Shown here: piece by piece, positions 10,356-19,402 of the stretch
Layout of the letters: each line of letters opens with the position of its first letter
How positions within the stretch are numbered: the first letter of the stretch is position 1
Origin: Pseudomaricurvus alkylphenolicus
Lineage (GTDB): Bacteria > Pseudomonadota > Gammaproteobacteria > Pseudomonadales > Cellvibrionaceae
NCBI RefSeq assembly: GCF_011683955.1
Contig: NZ_JAAQPI010000008.1
Span: 62,001-126,000, forward strand
DNA length: 64,000 nucleotides
Reading direction: 5' to 3'
Position numbers and translations under genes: made by a program
Notes under the pieces: model-generated
Database searches by the model: none
Told to the model about the DNA's origin: nothing
Seen by the model: only the letters and a program-made list of their open reading frames with translations

Positions 10356-11849
10356 ATGAGTGAGGAATTGCTGGTCAACGCCTCCCCCACCGAGACACGC
10401 ACAGCGTTGGTGGAAAACGGTATGCTGCAGGAAGTGTATATCGAGCGCACCCAGCGCAAGGGGTACGTGGGCAATATCTTCAAGGGCAAAGTGGTGCGGG
10501 TGCTGCCGGGTATGCAGGCGGCATTTGTCGACATCGGTCTGGAAAGGGCTGGTTTTATTCATGCCGATGATATCGCGCCTCTGGGCGAGGACGGTATGGA
10601 AGACCGCCAGGCCGAGGTCGAGGATATTCGCAATATCGTAAGGGAGGGGCAGCCACTGATTGTTCAGGTGGTCAAGGATCCCATCGGTACCAAAGGCGCT
10701 CGATTGACCACGCATTTGTCGGTCTCCGGGCGCTATCTGGTTTATATGCCACAGACCCGACATATTGGTATCTCCACCCGGATTGAGGATGAAGATGAGC
10801 GCGCTCGCTTGAAATCCCTGGTGGAGACAACCGTTGAGCAATTCTCCGGCGATAATCCAGAGATTAATGTCGATGGTGGCTTTATTGTCAGAACAGTGGC
10901 AGAAGGGGTGCAGGGTGACGAGCTCTGTGCCGATATTCCCTTCCTCTACCGACTTTGGCAGGACTTGCTCGACAAGATCAACAGCGCTCCGGTGCGCACG
11001 GTTATCCATGAGGATTTGCCGCTTTATATGCGCACGTTACGTGATCTGGTGAAACCGAATATTGAAAAAATCCGGGTGGATTCCCGTGAAGTGCACGGCA
11101 AGATGGTGAGTTTTGCCAATAAGTACGCCCCGGAAATTGCCGATATTATCGAGCATTACCCTGGTGAGCGGCCCCTGTTCGAGCTCTATGGCGTAGAAGA
11201 TGAGATACAGAAAGCGCTGGGGCAAAAAGTGCAACTCAAGTCCGGCGGCTACTTGATTATTGAACAGACGGAAGCGATGACAACGGTCGATGTGAACACT
11301 GGCGCTTTCGTCGGGCATCGAAACCTGGAAGAAACGATCTTCAAGACCAACCTCGAAGCGGCCACCGCCATTGCCCGTCAATTACGTTTGCGCAACCTGG
11401 GCGGGATCATCATCCTCGATTTTATCGATATGAAGGATTCTGAGCATCAGAGGCAGGTGTTGCGAACCCTCGAAAAAATGATGGAACGGGACCATGCCAA
11501 GACCTCCATCACCGGTGTGTCTGAGCTTGGTCTGGTGGAAATGACCCGCAAGCGCACAAGGGAATCCCTCGGGCAGGTCATGTGTGAACCCTGTACTGTC
11601 TGCCAGGGGCGGGGTACGTTAAAGTCTGCCGAAACAGTGTGTTACGAGATTTTCCGCGAAATCTTGCGCGAAGAGCGAGCCTACAACAATGAAAAGTATC
11701 TGGTGTTGGCCTCCCAGGTAGTCATTGAGCGGCTGCTGGATGAAGAGTCTTCCAATGTCGCAGATCTGGAGGAATTTATTGATTCCACCATTCAGTTTCA
11801 GGTCGAGAATATATACAGCCAGGAGCAGTACGATATTATTCTGGTATAG
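10356..11849 (+). CDS. rng: Ribonuclease G
   Basis: A 497-residue endoribonuclease of the RNase E/G family, which trims the 16S rRNA 5' end and decays some mRNAs. Present are the S1 domain (about 38-130, YVGNIFKGKVVRVLPGMQAAF), the 5'-sensor/RNase H-like region, the DNase I-like catalytic core with DVNTGAFVG and ILDFIDMKD supplying the Mg-binding Asp residues, and the zinc-link cysteines (CEPCTVC). It lacks RNase E's long C-terminal scaffold, so RNase G is the right name. yhdP follows after 6 bp. Confidence 0.96.
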   Translation: MSEELLVNASPTETRTALVENGMLQEVYIERTQRKGYVGNIFKGKVVRVLPGMQAAFVDIGLERAGFIHADDIAPLGEDGMEDRQAEVEDIRNIVREGQPLIVQVVKDPIGTKGARLTTHLSVSGRYLVYMPQTRHIGISTRIEDEDERARLKSLVETTVEQFSGDNPEINVDGGFIVRTVAEGVQGDELCADIPFLYRLWQDLLDKINSAPVRTVIHEDLPLYMRTLRDLVKPNIEKIRVDSREVHGKMVSFANKYAPEIADIIEHYPGERPLFELYGVEDEIQKALGQKVQLKSGGYLIIEQTEAMTTVDVNTGAFVGHRNLEETIFKTNLEAATAIARQLRLRNLGGIIILDFIDMKDSEHQRQVLRTLEKMMERDHAKTSITGVSELGLVEMTRKRTRESLGQVMCEPCTVCQGRGTLKSAETVCYEIFREILREERAYNNEKYLVLASQVVIERLLDEESSNVADLEEFIDSTIQFQVENIYSQEQYDIILV

Positions 11850-11855
11850 CGGGCA

Positions 11856-14800
11856 ATGAGACAACAGATGAAAAGGCACATGGGGTGGCTGGCGCGCAGG
11901 TTCTGGAGTGCGCTGGCACTGCTGTGTATTTTCACGGCGGTTGTTGTGCAGCTGGGCCGAGAATTGGCACCGGTAATCTCTGATCAGCGCCAGGCACTTG
12001 CCGGATATGTGTCCGGCCTGTTGGGTGCCGAGGCCAGCTTCGAGAGTATCGAAGCCAACTGGACCGGGTTGAGACCGGAGTTGGCCTTTACCGGTTTCCA
12101 GTTGCAATCCCCTGCCGGAGAGAAGGTTGTTGAGGTCCGGCAGGCCAGGGCCACCCTGGATCTGCTGCAATCGTTGCTGGATTGGCGGCTTCGGATCTGG
12201 CAGGTCGAGTTCTCCGGTGTCAATGTGCACCTTCACCAATCCGATGAGGGGAACTGGAATCTCAAAGGATTTACACGTCGCCAATCATCAAGTGATCTGG
12301 ATATGGGTAAGGCGGAACCCGCAGAGCTGTTTCTGGCCGGCCGACTGATTCAGCTTAATGATATCGATCTCCACTTTACCTTTCGCAGCGGTCGTGAGCA
12401 CCAGCTGAGCCTCAGTCGTATGCTGCTTCAAAACGATGATGAATTTCATCGCGTGCAGGCTGGGCTGGATTTGCCTGACCGGCCCAATGTGGTTTCTCTG
12501 GTCTATGAAGGCATGGGGGATCCCGGCGACTGGCGGCAGTTCCGCGGCAATGGATATCTGCAGATCGATGACTATCCTCTGTCAGCATCTGTGGCCTTTG
12601 CCTCTGAGCAGTTCGCCAATCGGGCCGGGATCAGTGATGCCACTGCCAGCACCAAGCTATGGCTGACGAACCGCAGCGATGCACATTTGGGGTTGAAAGG
12701 CTGGATCAGTTACCAGCGTGATGGTCAGCCAAATGGGCCTTGGCCAGAAGAGATGCAGGTAACCCTGGACGGCGACTGGCATCCACAGGAAGGATGGCAG
12801 CTCCAGTTGCAGCAACTTTACGCTGCCTGGCAAGGTAAGCACAGTCAGTCTATTGACCTGGAGTTGGTCGGCGGGTTTGAGCGCCCGGCTATAGATGTTC
12901 GAGTGAGTAACATCGATCTGCAGCCTCTGTTAAAGCGAGCGCGTGCTTTGCCGGAGTTTCCCAAGGAGGTATCCCGTATCCTGGGAGAGCTGGACCCCGC
13001 CGGGAGCTTGCAAAATCTCCACGTCAGCGTGCCGTTGAATAATCCCAAGGACTTTCTGCTCAAGGCCAATTTGAGCCAGGTATCTGTGAATGATTGGAAG
13101 GGCGCTCCCCAAATTGGGCGCCTTGACGGCTATATTGAGGCCGGTGCGGCTAAAGGGTTTGTGGAGATTGACAGTCGTCAGGGTTTCGATATGCACTTCC
13201 CCCAGGTGTATCGACAGGCGTTCTCTTTTGAACAGGCCAGTGGACAGGTTGGCTGGGAGGTGTTGCCGGACGAAAATCAGGTCTGGGTGAATAGCGGACG
13301 CTTGGAGCTGACGGGTGAGCTGGGGCGGGCTAATGGTTATTTTTATCTCGATGTACCACTCAAGCGTGATTCCCGTCCGAGTGAGCTGATACTGCAGATC
13401 GGGTTGCAGGAGGGGCAGGTTCGTTACCACGATAAGCTGGTTCCTTATGTTTTGCCGCAGACGCTGTTGGAGTGGCTGGACAAAGCCCTGGTTGGTGGTC
13501 AACTGGACAATGGTGGTTTTGTGATGCAGGGCTACTTCGGCAAGCAGGCCAGCCGGGCGCGTTCAGTGCAGTTGGGCCTCAATTTATCAAACGCAACGCT
13601 TGACTACGATTCGCGTTGGCCCAGTGTGGACGCCTTCGATGGCTATGTGGAGGTGGATACCGATGAGGTGGACGCCAGGGTCGAGCGCGGGCAGTTTTTG
13701 CAGGCATCACTAAAGCCAACTCAGGTAAAGGTCACTGACGCCGCCAGCCTGGTTCTGATTAACGGTGGACTGAATGGCGATGCGGGTACGGCTCTGGAAC
13801 TGTTGACTGCGACTCCAATTCGAGAGGCGCTGGGCCCGGCATTTGACAGCTGGAAGTTGTCCGGGCGCCTGGATGCTGATGTGGATCTGGCGGTGCCACT
13901 AAAAGCGGGAGGTCGCCAAAGTCAGGAGGTGAGTGCTCGTCTTGATGACGCCAATTTGCAGCTGACGGATTTGGATCTGACGATTGAGGCTATAACGGGC
14001 GATCTCAGGTATTCGTCGGTTCAGGGGCTGACGGCCCCCAAACTTGACGCCAGTCTCTGGGACCAGGCCTTTGAGGTTGTGATTGAGTCTAAGCTGCAGC
14101 AGGGTGAAGCTGCGGGATTGAGCACGGCAGTCAATTTCGATGGCATGGTGGATTTTGCTGAGTTGGCCAAGTGGATCAAACGACCGGAGGCATTGTTTGT
14201 CGAGGGATTGGCACCGGTGGCGGGCAGTGTGGCGGTGAGTGTTGGTGAGAACGCAGGTGTTGTTGTGTCGGCCGAGAGTGATCTGTGGGGAGCTGAGATT
14301 GATCTGCCCGCGCCGTTTGGCAAGCAGGCTGAGGAAGGGCGGCAGTTGAGACTGCAGGTGCCAGTCAGTCAGGAGGGGGTTGAGTATCAACTGCAGCTCG
14401 ATGACTTGGTGGATGTGCATCTGAGTCAAAGGGACGATGTTCTCAGGGGAGTGATCGATGTCAGAGCGACGGAACCCTGGGGGGATTGGCCCGATGAGGC
14501 CGAGCGGAATGCGACCGCCATTTTGTTAAAGGGGTATCTGGAAGCGACGGATGCGCAACTCTGGTGGACGGTGATTGAGCGTTATGAGGCCTTCTCGCAG
14601 CAGCTAAAGTCCGATAATCCATCGGTGGAGAATGGATCGCAGCAACCGTCGCTAAACCTCGATTTGCATACGCCGTCTCTGTATTGGGGGAGCTGGCAAT
14701 TGCAGGACCTCCATTTGATTGGAGGCCAGATGCCCGATGGTTGGCAAATAGCGATGGCTGCAGAGAATGTGAAGGGAGATGTCCGATGGTTTGATAGTGA

Positions 14801-16190
14801 CCGGCCTATGGAGATCGATCTGGATTACCTCAAACTGGATAACCCTCTGGCAATGGCTTCTGCGGAAGGTTCTGAGGCGGTAGAAGCAGAGGGTGTGATA
14901 CCGGAGTCAGAAGACTCCTTACACACGGATGTCTCTTTACAGGTTGATGATGCCTTGACGACTGAAGGCTCCTTAACAGCTGAGGGTTCTCTGCCCGCTG
15001 AAGGCTCTTTATCAGCTGAAGGCTCTTTATCAGCTGAAGGCTCTTTATCAGCTGAAGGCTCTCTACCCGCTGAAGGCTCTCTATCAGCTGAAGGCTCTCT
15101 ATCAGCTGAAGGCTCTCTATCAGCTGAAGGCTCTATGATGCCGGCGGAGCCGGTGGTGGTTGCGGACGGGGACCCGCTTCGGAATTATGATCCCGCGATT
15201 CTCCCTGCGATGAATATTTCAGTGGCTCAGCTGCAGTTGGAAGATGCGGATTACGGCAGTTGGTCCATGCAGGTTCGTCCGACGGCGACCGGTGTCAATG
15301 TGGGAGATATTCGCGGGGCGGTTCGGGGCGTGGAGGTGTTGGGACATCGGGCGGATTCGAGTGGTGCGCAGTTGACCTGGACGAAGACAGAGACTTTGCA
15401 GCAGACGCGTTTTCGCGGGCGTTTTCACAGTGAAAATCTGGTGAAGGTATCCAAGGCCTGGGAGCTGCCGAAGTTTCTGGAGACGGAGTCGATGGATCTT
15501 GATCTCGATTTTACCTGGCCAGGGTCACCCGCCACGGTGTCGCTGTCGGCGTTGGCGGGTGAGTTGGATGTTGCTGTGGATCAGGGGCGCTTTTTCCGCA
15601 GCAGTGGTCAGGCGAGTAATGCATTTTTGCGTTTGGTAGGGCTGTTCAATTTTGACAGTTGGGTGCGGCGCCTGCAGTTGGATTTTTCGGATTTGTATAA
15701 GGGCGGTATGGCGTTCGACGAGATTGAGGGAACCATGACGTTTGATCGCGGCAAGCTTTATATGATGGAGCCGATCGTGGTGAAGACACCGTCTTCGAAG
15801 TTGCGAATGGGGGGGCAGATTAATCTGCAGGAGGAAACGTTGGATGCCTCTTTGGTGGCAACTTTGCCGGTCGGGGGTAATGCGACTCTGATTGCGGCCC
15901 TGGCGGCGGGTCTGCCGGCGGCGGCGGGCGTTTATGCGGTGAGTAAGATTTTTGAGAAACAGGTGGAGAAGGTGTCGAGCCTGAGTTATCGGATGGAGGG
16001 GCAGTGGGATCAGCCCGATGTTCGGTTTGATCGCTTGTTTGATGATAAGGCGGCGAGTAAGGCGGGTAAGAGCAGTCGTGAGGAGTCTCAGCAGGGGGAG
16101 TCTGCACCGGCGTTGGAGACTGGACCCGCTCCTGGGTCTGAACCGGTGCCTTCCGGGGGTGAGGCTGAGCCGCTGGATTCCGGGCGGTAG
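11856..16190 (+). CDS. yhdP: YhdP/TamB-AsmA-type giant envelope protein
   Basis: A 1444-residue protein with one N-terminal membrane helix (about 18-38) and a very long periplasmic part of beta-rich AsmA/DUF3971 repeats ending in an AsmA-like C-terminal domain (about 1190-1400). YhdP belongs to the bridge-like proteins, with TamB and YdbH, that move phospholipids from the inner to the outer membrane. It is longer than the usual 1270 or so residues, mainly through an acidic linker at about 1010-1095 holding a six-residue tandem repeat (EGSLSA type). The C-terminus is also low complexity. It starts six bases after rng; a second ATG lies five codons in. In E. coli tldD is the neighbour, but that gene is absent here. 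Confidence 0.93.
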   Translation: MRQQMKRHMGWLARRFWSALALLCIFTAVVVQLGRELAPVISDQRQALAGYVSGLLGAEASFESIEANWTGLRPELAFTGFQLQSPAGEKVVEVRQARATLDLLQSLLDWRLRIWQVEFSGVNVHLHQSDEGNWNLKGFTRRQSSSDLDMGKAEPAELFLAGRLIQLNDIDLHFTFRSGREHQLSLSRMLLQNDDEFHRVQAGLDLPDRPNVVSLVYEGMGDPGDWRQFRGNGYLQIDDYPLSASVAFASEQFANRAGISDATASTKLWLTNRSDAHLGLKGWISYQRDGQPNGPWPEEMQVTLDGDWHPQEGWQLQLQQLYAAWQGKHSQSIDLELVGGFERPAIDVRVSNIDLQPLLKRARALPEFPKEVSRILGELDPAGSLQNLHVSVPLNNPKDFLLKANLSQVSVNDWKGAPQIGRLDGYIEAGAAKGFVEIDSRQGFDMHFPQVYRQAFSFEQASGQVGWEVLPDENQVWVNSGRLELTGELGRANGYFYLDVPLKRDSRPSELILQIGLQEGQVRYHDKLVPYVLPQTLLEWLDKALVGGQLDNGGFVMQGYFGKQASRARSVQLGLNLSNATLDYDSRWPSVDAFDGYVEVDTDEVDARVERGQFLQASLKPTQVKVTDAASLVLINGGLNGDAGTALELLTATPIREALGPAFDSWKLSGRLDADVDLAVPLKAGGRQSQEVSARLDDANLQLTDLDLTIEAITGDLRYSSVQGLTAPKLDASLWDQAFEVVIESKLQQGEAAGLSTAVNFDGMVDFAELAKWIKRPEALFVEGLAPVAGSVAVSVGENAGVVVSAESDLWGAEIDLPAPFGKQAEEGRQLRLQVPVSQEGVEYQLQLDDLVDVHLSQRDDVLRGVIDVRATEPWGDWPDEAERNATAILLKGYLEATDAQLWWTVIERYEAFSQQLKSDNPSVENGSQQPSLNLDLHTPSLYWGSWQLQDLHLIGGQMPDGWQIAMAAENVKGDVRWFDSDRPMEIDLDYLKLDNPLAMASAEGSEAVEAEGVIPESEDSLHTDVSLQVDDALTTEGSLTAEGSLPAEGSLSAEGSLSAEGSLSAEGSLPAEGSLSAEGSLSAEGSLSAEGSMMPAEPVVVADGDPLRNYDPAILPAMNISVAQLQLEDADYGSWSMQVRPTATGVNVGDIRGAVRGVEVLGHRADSSGAQLTWTKTETLQQTRFRGRFHSENLVKVSKAWELPKFLETESMDLDLDFTWPGSPATVSLSALAGELDVAVDQGRFFRSSGQASNAFLRLVGLFNFDSWVRRLQLDFSDLYKGGMAFDEIEGTMTFDRGKLYMMEPIVVKTPSSKLRMGGQINLQEETLDASLVATLPVGGNATLIAALAAGLPAAAGVYAVSKIFEKQVEKVSSLSYRMEGQWDQPDVRFDRLFDDKAASKAGKSSREESQQGESAPALETGPAPGSEPVPSGGEAEPLDSGR
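14964..15134 (+). repeat. 18-bp coding minisatellite inside yhdP
   Basis: About 9.5 direct copies of the 18-bp unit GAAGGCTCTTTATCAGCT (Glu-Gly-Ser-Leu-Ser-Ala), residues about 1037-1093. A higher-order pattern is visible: one Pro copy (CCC) followed by three Ser copies (TCA) occurs twice, the first block using TTA and the second CTA for Leu. This suggests unit slippage and then a 72-bp duplication. The frame is kept whatever the copy number, so length variation would only alter the linker. Confidence 0.95.
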
Positions 16191-16251
16191 TTTCATTCGG
16201 TGGCCGAGACGACTTGGTTTGGAACATTTTCTGGCTTTGCGTGTGGTTGTT

Positions 16252-16480
16252 TGTAGCTTCTGGTCTTGTGCCTTAAGCGGCGGCTGGGCAGTTGTTTTCA
16301 GCAAATTTCTGTAGCTTCTGGTTTTGTGCCTTAAGAAGGCGGCTGGGCAGTTGTTTTCAGAGCGGTCGGGTGGCCCTCCGGGCTTCCCTCAGTCCCCAAA
16401 AAGCTCGGCAAAAAACGCCGGTCTTTTTGACTCCATCGGCACCCTCTTTGATGCTCTGAAAACAACTGCCCAGCCACCTT
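16252..16480. repeat. Intergenic repeat element with direct and inverted copies
   Basis: This element fills most of the 394-bp gap between yhdP and msrB (16191-16584), where I see no gene. Two direct copies of a roughly 50-bp unit lie at 16252-16301 and 16310-16360, with one substitution and one inserted base. The end of the second copy (16336-16362) is matched by an inverted copy at 16454-16480: 27 bp with one mismatch, including a perfect 22-bp core. The 91-bp loop between the arms is GC-rich with A/T runs and shows no open frame. The layout resembles a small non-autonomous (MITE- or REP-like) element; strong terminator function of the palindrome is also possible. Confidence 0.8.
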
Positions 16481-16584
16481 TTACACCGCGGTGCGTCAAG
16501 TTGGGTGCCTCAATGTTATTTTTTTGGGAATTTTCTTGTTTTGGGGCGCTCTAAGCTCTTGATATCAGTGAGACGGAAAACCCG

Positions 16585-17142
16585 ATGAAGTTTTCATTAC
16601 TTAAATCTCTATCGCTACTCTTGTTGCTGTTGATTGGTTCTCTTGGATTGCAGGCATCTGAGGGGCTGACTGTGGAAGAGGCGAGGGCGCGGATTGCTAA
16701 TGGGACTGATTTGGAGTCCATTCCCAAATCTGTCTGGCGTCAGTTGTTAACCCCTCAGCAGTACAAGATTATGTGGAAGGCCGGAACCGAGCGTCCGTTT
16801 ACCGGTGCTTTGCTTAATGAGAAAAGAGAGGGGGTGTTTGTAACGGCCGGCTGTGAAATCCCGGTGTTCAGCTCGGCTCACAAGTTTAAATCCGGTACCG
16901 GCTGGCCCAGTTTCTGGGAGGTGGTGGACAAGGGCAATATTATTCTCAAGGACGATTACAGTTGGCTTGGTATTAAACGGGTAGAAGTGCTCTCGAAGTG
17001 TGGCGAGCATCTGGGCCATGTGTTTGAAGATGGGCCGCGTCCTACCGGTTTGCGCTACTGCATTAACTCCGCGGCGCTCAAGTTTATTCCCGCCAATCAG
17101 GAAAGCCCGAAGCACAGCCCGGTTGAAAACAAGCAGCCCTGA
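16585..17142 (+). CDS. msrB: Exported peptide-methionine (R)-S-oxide reductase
   Basis: A 185-residue MsrB with a signal peptide (about 1-24, Lys followed by a long Leu run, cut after LQA), so it should repair oxidised methionine in periplasmic proteins. The catalytic segment GLRYCINSAALKF (Cys159) and the folds KFKSGTGWPSF and GHVFEDGPRPTGLRYC are intact. Of the two zinc CxxC pairs of many MsrB proteins only one Cys of each remains (Cys90 in VTAGCE and Cys139 in SKCGE), so no zinc site is expected and one of these may be the resolving Cys. It has a short hydrophilic tail. Promoter and redox partner are not evident; it stands alone between the repeat element and darP. Confidence 0.92.
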   Translation: MKFSLLKSLSLLLLLLIGSLGLQASEGLTVEEARARIANGTDLESIPKSVWRQLLTPQQYKIMWKAGTERPFTGALLNEKREGVFVTAGCEIPVFSSAHKFKSGTGWPSFWEVVDKGNIILKDDYSWLGIKRVEVLSKCGEHLGHVFEDGPRPTGLRYCINSAALKFIPANQESPKHSPVENKQP

Positions 17143-17377
17143 GCATGATGAGCCTGTCCTGAAGACAATAGAGTGGTCTAGAATGGCACCGATTTCAGTG
17201 CTGGTTCAACGGGTCGCACTCGGAGATTCTACGGCAATTTTCAATGGCTCAATGCTCACCGTAGCAGCGCGCTCTGAGCGCGACCGGTGCAAGGTGCCAA
17301 AACCAGTCGCCCTCGGGCTGCTACAGAGAATAGTGCCAACTTGGCTTAAATAGACGCTATCCGACCGGCCTCTAGCT

Positions 17378-17899
17378 TCAGGCTTCGATCAATTCGCGAA
17401 TATACTTAAACAGCTTGCGTGCGCTGCTGGGTGGTTTTTGCTGGCTGCGTTCTTTCTGTGCGTTGCGAATCAGCTGGCGCAGGTGTTGAACGTTGGCGGC
17501 GGGGAAATCGTTGATAAATCCCTGCAGAGCACTGTTGCCGTCATCCATAAGTTTGTCGCGCCATTGCTCGCACTGGTGTTGGATTTTGGTGTGCTCCTGG
17601 CCAATGTTCACAATTTTCTGATAGGCGGCACGAATGTCGTCGATGTTTTCCGCTTTGCGCATGAGTTTGCCAATAAATTGCAGCTGGCGACGTCTGCCTT
17701 CTCTGTGCTTCATGCCCCGGGCCTGGTGTATGGCTTCGGCCAGTTGGCCTTCCAGGGGAATTCTGGAGATGTACTTTTCGCTCAGTTCCACGATTTTGGT
17801 GCCCAGCTCCTGCAGCTCGGCCATCTCACGTTTGATTTCGGTTTTGGATCTGACAAATTCTTCTTCGTCTTCGGGGTATATATCGTCAAAGTCGGACAT
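17378..17899 (-). CDS. darP: Ribosome biogenesis factor DarP (YjgA, DUF615)
   Basis: A 173-residue, highly charged, all-helical protein of the DUF615/YjgA family, which associates with late 50S ribosome precursors. Family segments are SKTEIKREMAELQELG, the basic middle HREGRRRQLQFIGKLMR and the Arg/Lys-rich C-terminus. A GTG start 24 bases upstream is open, but the ATG at 17899 (MSDFDD) has a GGA Shine-Dalgarno and the typical acidic N-terminus. In many gammaproteobacteria pmbA (tldE) is the neighbour; here mgtE is immediately upstream on the same strand and no pmbA is seen. Confidence 0.9.
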   Translation of the reverse strand: MSDFDDIYPEDEEEFVRSKTEIKREMAELQELGTKIVELSEKYISRIPLEGQLAEAIHQARGMKHREGRRRQLQFIGKLMRKAENIDDIRAAYQKIVNIGQEHTKIQHQCEQWRDKLMDDGNSALQGFINDFPAANVQHLRQLIRNAQKERSQQKPPSSARKLFKYIRELIEA

Positions 17900-17928
17900 G
17901 GGTATTTCCAGATAAGTTGGCACTGGCT

Positions 17929-19293
17929 TCAGGCATAAAAATAGGTGGCGAGGCCGAGAAAGGCAAAAAAACCAACCACGTCGGTAACGGTGGTCAGCGC
18001 GACACTGCCCGCCAGTGCGGGATCGATATTGAGGCTGCGCAGGGTGATGGGCAGCAGCGCGCCCGCGATGGCTGCGGTGAGCAGGTTGATAATCATGGCC
18101 GCCGCGATAATCAGGGAGATGGTGGGGTCGTTAAACCAGGCTCCGGCGACACCCGCCATCAGTGCGGCCCAGAGCATGCCGTTGAGTAATCCCACGCGGA
18201 ATTCCCGCGACAGCAGCCAGCTGATGTTGCTGCGGCCAATTTGACCCAGGGCCATGCCGCGAATGACGACGGTCAGGGTCTGGCTGCCAGCAACACCCCC
18301 CATGCTGGCGACGATGGGCATAAGGACGGCCAGGGCCACCACTTTGTCGATGGTGTCTTCAAAGATGTTGATGACTGCTGAGGCGATGATGGCGGTCAGC
18401 AGATTGACACCGAGCCAGACGGCGCGACGGGGCGCGGTGCGCATAACCGGTGCGAAGGTGTCTTCTTCTTCGTCGAGGCCGGCCATGCTCATCAGTGAGT
18501 GGTCGGCGTCTTCCCGGATCACGTCTACGACGTCGTCGATGGTGATCCGGCCCAACACGATGCCGTTGTCGTCGGTGACCGGGGCCGATACCCAGTCGTT
18601 GCGCTCAAACAGACTGGCGACTTCATTGTCCGGCATGGCGGCGGGAATCGCTTCTACGTCTGTCAGCATGACTTCGCGCACGGTGATGTTAGGTGCGGAG
18701 GTCAGGAGTTTGGACAGGGGCAGCAGCCCCACAAATTGGCCGCGGCGATTGACGACAATGAGATTGTCGGTTGAGGGCGGCAGTTCGTCGTGGCGGCGCA
18801 GATAGCGCAGTACCACGTCCAGGGTCAGTCGCGGGCGGACAGTAATGGTGTCTGTGTCCATCAGGCCGCCGGCAGTGTCTTCGTCGTAGGAGAGCACTTG
18901 CTCGACCCGCTGACGATCCTGAGCACTCATGGCGGAAAGTACTTCGCGAATGACGCGGTCAGGAAGTTGTTGCAGGATGTCGGCCAGGTCGTCGGCGTCC
19001 ATGCCTTCGGTGATTTCAACCACCTCGGCGGTATTCATGCCGCGCAGGAATTGTGCCTGGATGTCGTCTGACAGTTCCTGCAGGACATCACCTTCCATTT
19101 CTTTGTCAACCAATTGCCATAGCACGCGGCGTGACGGCGGTGGTGATGATTCGAGAAGGTGGGCAATTTCCGCAGCTTGCAGGCCATTGAACATGCGCCT
19201 GACCTGGCGGAAGGTACCGCTATTGAGGGCCTCGTTGATTTCGCCGAGCTGTGCCTGGGTCAGGTCGAGCAGTTCTTCGGCGTTGTGAGGCAT
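17929..19293 (-). CDS. mgtE: Magnesium transporter MgtE
   Basis: A 454-residue MgtE channel. In order: an N-terminal superhelical domain (about 1-130), two CBS domains (about 135-255, with DTDTITVRPRLTLD and LGRITIDDVVDVIRED) that sense cytoplasmic Mg, a connecting helix, and five membrane helices (about 285-450) holding the pore sequences PIVASMGGVAGSQTL and TVTDVVGFFAFLGLA. It imports Mg2+ across the inner membrane and closes when internal Mg is high. It lies 109 bp downstream of ptsO on the same strand and may be transcribed with that block. Confidence 0.96.
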   Translation of the reverse strand: MPHNAEELLDLTQAQLGEINEALNSGTFRQVRRMFNGLQAAEIAHLLESSPPPSRRVLWQLVDKEMEGDVLQELSDDIQAQFLRGMNTAEVVEITEGMDADDLADILQQLPDRVIREVLSAMSAQDRQRVEQVLSYDEDTAGGLMDTDTITVRPRLTLDVVLRYLRRHDELPPSTDNLIVVNRRGQFVGLLPLSKLLTSAPNITVREVMLTDVEAIPAAMPDNEVASLFERNDWVSAPVTDDNGIVLGRITIDDVVDVIREDADHSLMSMAGLDEEEDTFAPVMRTAPRRAVWLGVNLLTAIIASAVINIFEDTIDKVVALAVLMPIVASMGGVAGSQTLTVVIRGMALGQIGRSNISWLLSREFRVGLLNGMLWAALMAGVAGAWFNDPTISLIIAAAMIINLLTAAIAGALLPITLRSLNIDPALAGSVALTTVTDVVGFFAFLGLATYFYA

Positions 19294-19402
19294 AGGCAGT
19301 CGCTCGCATTTGGGTGGGGTGGCTCAGATGGCGTGTATTCTAATGGTGCAGCCTCCGGGATTCCAGCGTCGCCGGGTGGTTATCGTCTTCTCGCACGCTT
19401 TT

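Noticed and set aside
14964-15134. Regular short repeats that could suggest CRISPR
   Set aside because: Units are contiguous without unique spacers, in frame within yhdP, and encode EGSLSA repeats.
17143-17377. Open frame and promoter-like TAGAAT between msrB and darP
   Set aside because: The frame has no recognisable protein and no Shine-Dalgarno; the TAGAAT with flanking bases matches that before mlaC for 13 bases but has no other support.
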